Shown: positions 54,682-64,000 of the stretch, piece by piece | Layout of the letters: each line of letters opens with the position of its first letter | How positions within the stretch are numbered: position 1 is the stretch's first letter | Source of the DNA: Ectobius pallidus | Taxonomy: Eukaryota; Arthropoda; Insecta; Blattodea; Ectobiidae | Assembly: GCA_964059195.1 (NCBI GenBank) | Contig: CAXKWD010000006.1 | Span: forward strand, 134,352,039 to 134,416,038 | DNA: 64,000 bases | Reading direction: 5' to 3' | Position numbers and translations under genes: made by a program | The notes under the pieces: generated by a model | What the model saw: the letters and a program-made list of their open reading frames with translations, nothing else | Told to the model about the DNA's origin: nothing | Databases searched by the model: none

Positions 54682-55862
54682 TAGAGCTCGGATTTTGATG
54701 ACCTAAAGAATACTAAAAATAGCATTTAAATTATGACTTTATAACTTCAAAATGAAAAGGAATGACTTAAAAATTATCATTATTTGTCGATCTCACACAA
54801 TATCACTTATTTTGTATCACTCAGTACTGCATTATAGTAAGTTGCAAACAGTGACACCATATTCCGAAATAAAATTCTTTAATTTTGCGGAAACACTTGT
54901 TTTTAATTTTGGCATGTCGAAATAAAAATATCACTTAATTGCCTCAACCACTAGCTTCCGCTCGGTGAAATGTAAATGACTGAATAGTGAATTGTAGGTC
55001 TATAACTCAGGACATATATCTCTGCCAGTGTCATATTTACGAACTAGGCCTATCTTTCTCAACAGTGATGTCATCACACTGTGCAGTACACTCTCCATGA
55101 AATATCAGTCGCTTATAACCTGATGAGTTGTCATTGTGTCGTGCTGCGGACAGCATAATTAATTATTAGTATTCGTAACTCCCATGAGTTACAGGATCAG
55201 TAGGTTCACTTGCAGGATTCAAAAGGTAGTCCAATACTGCAAGTATTTATAAAACACGGCACACCACTGTGAATGACAATCTGCCACTGATGATACTTAC
55301 TTCTCCTTTCCTATTCTCACTCCCTGCAAGGACTTAGACTATATGCGGACGTAAACTTCGATAGCGACGCTCTTTGCCCAGCGGCATTCGTAAATGTCCT
55401 GAGCTATAACCAGTAACTCAATAACACGTGGTGCGATCCTCTAAAGTAGCAGGTACTTTACTTCAGACGCAATTCTGTCTTATAATAGACCTGAACTGTT
55501 TAGTTGGACGAGTCCAAATGTTTTGCAAAATATGAATAGGAAAGGCCACATTGCAATAGATTTCCATTTTTTTTTTTTTTAATTTCGAGGTGTTGAAAAT
55601 TGATTCCACTAGTATTAAAAGAATAGTGCAACCATACTCTCTGAAAATGACAAAAACCTGGATTTGTACATTAAAATGGCTTGAAAATTATTTATAACCC
55701 GTAAAAAATGTCCTATCGGAGAAAAAGTCTAAAAATGAAGAATAAATAACCCATAAAAGTGGTTTAATTTCACTCGAGATGGCATGAGCTATATTTATTT
55801 TCAGCAGAGCATCGTCCTAGCATCACCAGAAAAAAGATGCAGTCATCGAAATCCGGACCCTA
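54682..55862. mobile_element. hAT-like element between the two transaminase genes
   Basis: TAGAGCTCGGATTTTGATGA and TCATCGAAATCCGGACCCTA are inverted ends. The flanks TTAATGAC and TTAATGAT (54674-54681, 55863-55870) match at 7 of 8 bases. The ends resemble those at 18159-18888. It is 1181 bp, without a transposase, and starts about 295 bp upstream of the transaminase ATG. Confidence 0.72.
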
Positions 55863-55870
55863 TTAATGAT

Positions 55871-56740
55871 AATATCGCAATGTGCAAGGAAAAACATCGT
55901 AATTCTCTTTTGGTGAGTTTAGAGTTATGAGCAGTTATAAGCCGGTTTTATCTTATCTCAAAAGTACTTAGTTTTACAGTGGAATAGATTCATGTTGAGT
56001 GGAAATGGTTTTCCATTAAAATACAAAACTACAGGGGCTCAGGCTCGGAGGTGCTAAAGGTGCTAAAGCCCTCCCCCCCCCCCCAGATAGTATGATTCTT
56101 CTTCAAGTTCAAATTAATGTTTTCACTGAAGTTAAGTTAGTAACAAGAATGCAAATAATTTTAAACATTTCACGTACAAGGTTTGAAATTGTTGATTGGA
56201 TAAATAATTAATTTTCACTATACGTAATAGAAATTAGATAACGATTTCAAATGGTTAATGTAGTGTCGCTTTACATTCGCTGAATCGAGTCCAAATCCCG
56301 CTGCTCAAAGTTTGCTGCAGGATCCGTATAGCAGAATATGATAAATGTTTTTCTTTTTTTTAACTAATAATTTTAAGTCATCGCGGAAGTCGAAGCAATT
56401 TAGATGTTAAGTTATGTATAGGAGTATTTCTGAAGTAACAACAACCAATGTTAAATTCTCCGTAATTTCGTCATTCAATCAGCTGACGACTGAATGCTCT
56501 GAAAGCTCTTGTTTGCTAAAGCGCTTCACAAGATTGCTTTAAAAACACACGGAATCCAATACTATAGTAACAAGTAACTTACATACAATATTACAGTAAA
56601 AGCCAATAGCTGTCGGCGAGCAGATTCAGTTGTGATTAGATCTACTGGTACGATAACTGTGTGTTCAAAAGTAGAATGAAATGCTTTGTATTATGATGTG
56701 TTAAAACATTTTATAAACAAAAGATGATGTGAAAATTTGT

Positions 56741-56777
<37 letters not shown>

Positions 56778-57826
56778 TGTTGCACAACACAACTTCGGAA
56801 TCTCCCTACCTGAACCTTTACAAGATTAGATAATTAGGAATACGATCAGCTTATAACATTAAATATTAATAATTCAGTTCGTTATTTTGTTCGTCACTTC
56901 TGACACATACTGTATAATTTCTTTCGATATTAGGCCCACTGATAACACTTGTCACTTCTTATACGTCTAAGGCCAAAGTTTAATTTGCTGCTCGTATATA
57001 AGTACTCGTTGATATTACTATTTACTCTTGCTAAAGCTACAGGATAAAGATATGTTAATTATCTAAGATTGTTTACTTCGTGCACTAAAAAATGTAGTGA
57101 ATTGACCGAATCATTAGCAAGATACTGTACTGTTGCCAAGCTATCTCGTAACCTTCAGTCTGCTATGAGATGGCATAGAAAAAAACGCGTTAGGACATTC
57201 AGAATCTGTGATTTCCAGACGCTACCTTTCTACAGGGTGGGCAGATTATATTTTTTCTTTTTGATTTCACTCATATATTCATTCAAGGGTGGTACAACTT
57301 CACACCTTTCTTCAGTTACCTACCACCTCTATAACCGCAAAATTGTTCGAACTTAAAAATTGAATTAAAAATAATGCTCTTCGACAGAGGTACATGATCA
57401 TTGCATGAGCAATTACCGGTAATTGCTCTGTTCAGACGTAGTCCGATTTAGATCTAATTTTTCACCAGAGTGGGAAGGAATTAACGGAGGCAAGGGGGGA
57501 ATTCCCCTGCTGGTAAAACTTTTTCCCTGGCAGATGATAGCAATATTTTGAAAGATTATGAAAATAATAGCTTATATCCGTTGATACTGTTGTGCTGAAA
57601 AAATAAAACCACAAATAAGTTTTAAGAAATAAAATCTGGTGTAACGATGCCCGCATTGCCAAATTGTCAGAAAACTCCCGTTGTTTACGGCAAGAAATAC
57701 GTATACATGCAATTACCCATAAAAATACATAACTTATACATGCCATTGAAGGAATTTCTCCAAGCATTGTTAGAAAATGTTCAATTTCGATTAAAGATAT
57801 CAGAAGTGTTACAACATATTAATACC

Positions 57827-57859
<33 letters not shown>

Positions 57860-59169
57860 GCAATAATAATAATAATAAATTAGCGACAGTCGCAAACCTT
57901 ACATTTTGGATAGATTTTACAGCCTATTATATTTTAATACTCAAAGGCGATAATAAATTCATTTGAACTAAATCAAAAATCGTTTTCTTCGAAGTGCAGA
58001 TTTAACCGCAACGCAAACTCATGTTTTATTAAAGGTTGATATTTATCACTGGTTCAACATAAAATGGAAGTTACTGGATTCCATTATAAAATGTCAAGCT
58101 TTTGGGAAAGGCAAAATAAATAAATAAATATAGTATGCAGTGCAAGCCGCTTATTGTGATCACTTCGGGACGCAGCTAATCTGATAGTATTAGCCGATTG
58201 ATAACAATAGCCAAGGGAATTAAATGAAGGTTATTTATTCATATAAGATAATACACTACAAAACAGAATTAAAAGCTATTTATTCATAAAAGAATACATA
58301 AATGTGAATCATTGAACCACTCACGCTAATACCGTAATAGACTGCATTACTGTCTATGCAATCAGTAACATCAATCAGTAACATAGTTTTTAATTGTTTT
58401 TACTTTCCTTCAGGATCCATTAACCAATACTCCGTACTCAATTACGAGTTACGAGTGTTTTTGGAAATCTGTACTGATCTGTGGTGAACACCGAGTAGCA
58501 AAACATCTAGCGCCTGTCTGTTCAAGTCTTTTCATTGTGATCAAGTCTTCTACACTAGCAGCCACTGCATTTTCACACTGTTCTCTTCATAAATCAAAAG
58601 CTGCAGCTTAACTAAGGGGTGAAACATGTTTTATTGGTTAAAAGAGAAAGTTATGTAATGCCACCCCTTCAAACTGGCCATCCTGTGAGCTGGGAACAGT
58701 ATTGCTACCTTCAGTACAATACAATACAGTTAAGTTAGAAATGAAACTCTTAATAACGAGGTTTTGAATTACGTAGAATACTTGGAAATAAATCCTCAAC
58801 AAGGAAAAGACATAACATAAACCGAATCTTTGGTCCCAATAAAACTGAAAATGAGTACTAATCCGTACAGGACTTCATAAAAGTAACAACATTACCCCAC
58901 TGATAACATTATCCGCGATTACATTAAGCGGCGTTCACTGTATATCCATCTAAAATGTGTTGCCATCTTCTGATCATTTGAAAGCGCGCTTGAACATGGC
59001 CGTTCGCGCATCCCTCCCCCCACCCATTTTTAATTCCTTGACTCGCCGCAAGAGATCACAAGCAGTCTTCAACTCGCAAGGTTAATGGAAGGGCAGTAAG
59101 GTTAAAGGCGTAAAGTGGTTCATTGGAAGTGGATTGTGACTTATCTAGTGAATTTTTCACTATATTAAT
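55871..59169. other. Intergenic region between divergent transaminase genes
   Basis: Mostly AT-rich with two (AAT)n microsatellites (56747-56776, 57829-57880), a C run near 56070 and an (AAAT)n run near 58115. A CpG-richer stretch (about 58980-59060) precedes the GOT1 start and may be its promoter. No TATA box stands out. Confidence 0.45.
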
Positions 59170-59281
59170 ATGGCTTCAAAATTTTCTGTTGTAAAAGTTG
59201 GTCCGCCAATTGAAGTTTTTGCTGTCAACAAGGCTTATTTAGACGATCCTTTTGAGAAAAAAGTAAATTTAGGCGTTGGAG
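59170..59281 (+). CDS. GOT1: Cytosolic aspartate aminotransferase, exon 1 (gene continues beyond window)
   Basis: ATG at 59170 begins MASKFSVVKVGPPIEVFAVN, then KAYLDDPFEKKVNLGVG. The exon ends in phase 1 inside the GAYR codon at donor GTAAGA. PIEVFAxxxAYxxD and KVNLGVG are the N-terminal signature of GOT1, the cytosolic enzyme of the malate-aspartate shuttle. There is no transit peptide. The first intron has the same position and phase as in the paralogue at 54274-54388, which faces the other way 4.8 kb to the left. No second exon (GAYRxxEGKPW type) was found to 64000, so intron 1 exceeds 4.7 kb. Confidence 0.88.
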
Positions 59282-60763
59282 GTAAGATTTCAGGTTATGT
59301 TAGGCTATTTGCTGTCAAAAAAGACGTTTGTCATTATTTTTGACAGCCAGATGGAGTGACATTGTACAGATGTATTTGTTTTATAGTTGGGATTTATTGC
59401 TTCAGGCTGCCCGATATCGCAAGTTAAAATGCCATTTTGAGCTCAGAAATAAAGGCCTAAGTTGTTCTGTTAAAGTAGGCTACCCTTTACTCTTCGAACA
59501 AGGAGGTTATTTGGCCAGTACAAATTTAGCTCCCCTTTTGTTCTAACGACCTTCAAAAATGTGCTGCATTATAAGTAAAACAATGATGAAAGCTTGATTT
59601 TTTGTGTGAAAAGGGTTGCGGTAGTCTGCATGGGTCCTCTTTTCAGTGTGAATTGTCTTAGATTGAATTAATCTATGTCAGCCGATCCTCAATGGTAGGC
59701 TACATAAGTAAAGTGGGTTTAGTAAAGGTTTCTGCTAGATTTCCATACAAGGTGTTCCGAGCGGTTACATGGCCCAAAGGTTAACTACCAACACTCCCAT
59801 TGGCTCTTCCCCATAGGCTTACCCATTGCTGCCAGTAGTTTTATGTATGCAAGCCCGGCGCTCTCCAACAAGTTAACATGGTTAGGCTCACCAATACTGT
59901 TTATAATTATTATTAGTAGGCCTATCCATTTTTCCAGGATTTTTTTGGGACAACCATTTGGGAGTAAAATGAGCTCTAATTCCTGTTTTAGTGCGCTGTT
60001 GAAGTGGTAGCCTATTTACATTCTCTTGATGTTTTTCACTTTGCAAAATAAATGGTTCCCTTCTCAATAATTAAACCTAATTTTTTAAAAAAGTAAATAC
60101 AGGTAGGCCTACATTAATCTATCTGTATGGTAGGAGATGATATGATAAAATTGCATGTGGCCCCTAGATATTAACTGGCTATCTTTATACCATCTGCATC
60201 TTTTTCAAAATGAGTGTGTGTGCAACTGGTGTGTCTCATCCTGTGTTGCCTCGGAGTTAGCCCTGGCATTGGGCTGATCACTCATCTGGGGAGACCATCA
60301 ATGTCCTTGTCTGGTCAAACAAGTGCAGGTCTATGTGTGGTACAAAGGTAACCCTGTCCTGACAGATCATGATACTGTAATGCCTGGGTGGTGTTGCCCA
60401 CATAGATATTCCTACAAATGGGAAAGGTTAAACTACCGGTAAGGGAATGAAGATGAAAGAAAAAGGCATAATTTTCAGTCCATAACTACCTGGGACTACT
60501 ACATTAAGTTATAAGTCCGATTATCCATACTCAAACTATCCTGATCTCTTTGAGACTGTAGGCCTATTCAAATGGTTTTTGCTGCAGCGTTCATTGGGAA
60601 ATCCTTTTTCAGGCCCAATTATTTACAAAAAAGCAAAACATTTAGCCGACAAAATCACAGTTTGTCAGTGTACAGTGTACACTGTACTGTGTAGTGTTTT
60701 AAAAGAAATTATTTTTTTCATGATTTATCCAGATAGACTATTTGATTATTGAGCCAATCCATA
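59282..60763 (+). other. GOT1 intron 1, left part
   Basis: No paired termini or coding signal. Several TAGGCCTA palindromes. Confidence 0.5.
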
Positions 60764-61197
60764 GTGACGGGTGTGACATTTGGACAGATTTCATTACACT
60801 TATTTCTTTCTACCTCTGAACCATATTGCAGGAATGTCATCAAAGTTTTTTGTGTTAACATACCAACCCATTGGAAGTACAAAATATGATCTAATGTTTT
60901 TTTTCAAGGCTGTATGCTTGAGCTGGAAAATATATTGTGCATGTGACGGGTGTGACCATAATTGGACAAAGGTTTTTTCTTATGTAGGTTTAATTGAAAT
61001 TTCTGTGAATTGATTAGCTTCACTATATTTGTTTTATTCTTTCAAGTAAGAGGACTGATAAACATAATGAAATGCATAATTAGATTTTACAAAAATATTT
61101 ATATAGTTATTGAAAATTTACTTTATCAGTGTGACGGGTGTGACGTGACGGGTGTGACATGTCGGATGGGACAACATCAACTTATAACCGAGACTTA

Positions 61198-61488
61198 AAC
61201 TAAACTAAACTCCGTCCCTGGAGGGACTTGACCTACCACCCGACCACTGCATCATCTACCGTAGGCAGATGGTAGGATTGGGGGGCATGTGGTCAGCATG
61301 CCGACACCCACGGCCATTAATGGTGGTTTTCATGACCGGAGACGCTACTTCTCTATCAAGTAGTTCCTCAATTTGAATCACGAGGCTCAATGTACCCCTA
61401 CCAGACCTCCCTACCTCAGAAAAATTCGAGGTAGTACCTGGGATCGAACCCAGGCCGATGGATCTGTAATCTGCAACGCTAACCACAC
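61198..61488 (-). repeat. tRNA-derived SINE, inverted copy inside the motif array
   Basis: The same family as 23604 and 40527. On the minus strand the B-box-like GGGTTCGATCCC precedes the AGGTAGGGAGGTCTGG body and the TTTAGTTTA end. The tRNA-like 5' end is shortened. Confidence 0.7.
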
Positions 61489-62019
61489 TTTGCACCTTCT
61501 GCCTCTGTACCATTTTGCATGAATTTCATGAAAATTTTTTGTGATAATATACCAATCCTGGGGAATCCCAGCACATGATCTCAGCATAAAAAAGAATTCC
61601 CTTGTTAGTCTTTTTTCCACTCTGTCCATATTTTTAACAGGCTTGTGTAAAGTTGTGAAGTGAAATGTTCCTCCGGTACTAGTTAGGCAGTTTTCGTTGT
61701 CCTCTACTCTAAAATCCTGGACTACTGGGAAGCCTGAGCTCTTCACAAACTTTTACTGAATTGATGTGGATCTGGTTATTCTTGTCACCAGGACATTTTT
61801 GTTGTCTCTCATACAAAAATAATATTGTGTAGGTATATTTAGATTGGCTGATTGTTTTTCTATCTGTTCTCCTTCATTTGTTTCCATGTAGGCCTACTCA
61901 TTTCATCGGCTGTTAGAGGTATTGTCTGTCTGAATTTCTTAGCAGTTCTAAGATACACAGTTACCAGTACAGAAATCAGGCACAAAATTAATTAGGCTAT
62001 CACTCTCACTTCTTTATTG

Positions 62020-62335
62020 GGGTACAATGTCATGCTGCTGGTTGAGGCACTGTGCTACAAACCTGAAGGGCACAGGTTCAATTCCTGATGAGGTTTTTGA
62101 GATTTTTCAATTGGCCTAATTCTTCTGCTGGCACTATGACCCTGAGGTCAACTCATCTTCTAACAGAAATGGGTACCAGAAGCAATTCTGGGGTAAAGGC
62201 AGCCAGTGCATAAGACTGACAACCTTACCACCTTCATGTGCTAAAAGTCTAAAATTGTTGGAGGTTGAACGTTTGAATCCTAAAAGCCTTCATGGCCTCT
62301 ATAGGGATCACTAGATCTTTACCTTACTTCTTTAC
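62020..62335 (+). repeat. tRNA-derived SINE, second family
   Basis: A tRNA-like head with TGCTGGTTGAGGCA and the B box AGGTTCAATTCC (62075-62085). The body contains CATAAGACTGACAACCTTAC and GGGATCACTAGATCTTTACC. Confidence 0.55.
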
Positions 62336-63129
62336 CACCATTAAAACATTAATTGTGACATTTCCACCGGTCATCTGTGTCATCCATAGCCAAAGCTGGT
62401 AGATCGTAGTTTTTTTGTCTTGCAAACTACGAAGTTCTGTTCTGTACCACGGAAGTCCAAGAAGTCCAAGAGCCATTTAAAAGATAGTAATAATGAAAAC
62501 ATATGATTTATTCAACATCTGCATGAAATAATCACTATACAAAAGCTGCAAAAGGCATTTTCCATAAGTGTCACACAACATATGTCACACCCGTCACGCA
62601 ACATGTGTCACACCCGTCACATCAAAATTAAGCCAAAATAGTAGGCATTTCAAAATTATATTTTAGGTGTGTCTTCTGTATTGAAATATCTTAACTTTTA
62701 CCAAGTTTCCATTTTATACAATGATTACTTGGCTTTCTACCCAAACTATTACATGTTTTTTGTGACGGGTGTGACAAGGGTACCTTGAAAAATGATTTGA
62801 TGGATATCTTCACTGAAACTCATCTTAAAAATTTGTTTTATGGTGACAAAATCTTCACTTATTTGTGCTTTTGTGGGTGAAATTAAAAATTGCAGCAAAT
62901 CTACTGATTCCATGAGTATAATGCAGTACTAGCCAACATGTTAAATTATAAATTTTAGTCAATGAAAAAAATACACATTTCAGCAGTTGTTATTATATAG
63001 ATACCTTTAATTTAATAGAATTGTGAATCTATTTTCAAATTCTACAGTCTTTTGCCTTTACTTTGGTATATAACATGTCTATGTCACGTAAAAAAAAGAT
63101 GTAACCACCTTTGTCCACTTTCACATGGA

Positions 63130-63195
63130 TTGGCTTTTATCTGGATTGAATCTGGTCCCATTTAATCCAGATTATTGGAGTTCCACTGTATATAT
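63130..63195 (-). repeat. Pogo/Tigger-like MITE end
   Basis: On the minus strand CAGTGGAACTCCAATAATCT starts the fragment, a typical end of TA-inserting pogo-type MITEs; TA follows outward. No partner end was located. Confidence 0.45.
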
Positions 63196-63847
63196 GATAC
63201 CGGTACTTAGGTTCTCTCATATTTTGGGTACGGTACCAGTAAGATAAATCTAAAAGTTCACTAGAATGTGTTGAAACATCTCATAGCTCAACATAGAACA
63301 ACTCTGAGTGTGAAAGGTTAATGTCTATGATAAGAGTGGATTAACTTAACACAAATATTCTGGTTCTGTATGACTGATGTCATCTCAATGATGAACGTGG
63401 GTGACACATTCAAAGTAATAGCAGATAGCCTATTTAGTTTGTGTTAGATATTCATATAAAAACATTTCTGTCCATTAAACCTTATCCATTCTGCATTAAT
63501 ATTCTAACATAATCATCAGAGTCTTGCAGCCTACCATTATGGTCAAAAGCAGGGAGAATTTAGACAATATTCCATGCTCTTTGATGAAGAATTCTGTTTA
63601 AACAAGTAATGAACAATTACGTTTGAAATGCCTATTTTGCCTTCTATCAATTAGTAATGACCTATGGCTTGATTATATGGGGGTAATACCTGAAAATTTC
63701 CAAAATTTTATTATTAAGCTACAAAAGGAAGCGATTAGCCCGCTGTAAGCCATTGTTTGTAAATCTAGAATTTTAACAGTCATAAATTTGTATATTTAAT
63801 TTACTTGCTATTAAACTGTGTGAAAACTCAACAGAATAGTTTGTAAG

Positions 63848-64000
63848 TACTGTATTTTACGGCCTATAAGATGCACCTTGATTTTAGGATGGAAATTTAA
63901 AGGAAAAGAAATTTAATGTGATTCTAAACAAAAATTTTAAAGGGAATAATATAGCCTACTTCATTGCATAAACAAATTATAACCTTGTACAATGGAACCA
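63848..64000 (+). repeat. Repeat of the TTATAGTCCGAAAAA family, left end
   Basis: TACTGTATTTTACGGCCTAT and CACCTTGATTTTAGGATGGA match the reverse of 42050-42213, with a short internal deletion. Confidence 0.55.

Larger units (their letters stand above)
60764..62775. repeat. Array of the motif GTGACGGGTGTGAC in both orientations
   Basis: Seven exact copies: plus orientation at 60764, 60943, 61131, 61145 and 62762; inverted at 62584 and 62607. The first copy is followed by a block (about 60800-60900) that recurs at 61495-61580 (TACCTCTGAACCATATTGCA versus TGCCTCTGTACCATTTTGCA). A SINE interrupts between them. This may be one large decayed element with internal binding-site-like repeats; its ends were not found. 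Confidence 0.65.

Overview
The window looks like a nuclear contig from a large, AT-rich animal genome. It is most likely an insect, and possibly a polyneopteran such as a cockroach. This rests on multi-kilobase introns with GT/AG boundaries, a very high load of arthropod-style repeats (Penelope, RTE-like LINE tails, mariner, hAT, Helitron, tRNA-derived SINEs) and two genes that match animal housekeeping families. The species assignment is inference. No prokaryotic features, rRNA genes or CRISPR arrays were seen.

Three host genes are supported. (1) 2769-11535, plus strand: the last six coding exons of a sorting nexin of the SNX25 type (Drosophila snazarus), ending in the nexin C-terminal domain; its 5' part lies left of the window. 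(2) 23382-54388, minus strand: a complete 8-exon gene for a 410-residue cytosolic-type aspartate aminotransferase. It keeps the PLP lysine and substrate arginines but is clearly diverged. (3) 59170-59281, plus strand: only the first coding exon of a second, canonical cytosolic aspartate aminotransferase (GOT1), which continues to the right of the window. The two transaminase genes are head-to-head, 4.8 kb apart, and share the position and phase of the first intron, so they look like an old inverted duplication with one copy diverging.

The rest is mostly mobile DNA. 1-1920 holds two Penelope-like element copies joined head-to-head. 12716-17304 is a decayed mariner-like element split by an apparently intact 3.77 kb transposon (13023-16790). 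That transposon has ~540 bp terminal inverted repeats, a 4-bp target duplication and an uninterrupted 824-codon transposase-like ORF. Two further elements (3527-4813 and 24628-27187) have similar GGGT termini and 4-bp duplications. I call the group Sola-like, by inference. hAT-type elements with 7-8 bp duplications lie at 18159-18888, 19250-20251, 48775-49913 and 54682-55862. Short TA-flanked MITEs, a Helitron, mariner fold-backs, SINEs and microsatellites fill the introns of the transaminase gene, stretching about 1.2 kb of coding sequence over 31 kb.

The most unusual patterns are: the Sola-like group, with one potentially autonomous member; two regions with a short motif repeated many times in both orientations (GTCATCCACATG at 3.7-4.6 kb and GTGACGGGTGTGAC at 60.8-62.8 kb); the multi-arm palindrome at 24.6-27.2 kb; and the diverged transaminase of the head-to-head pair.
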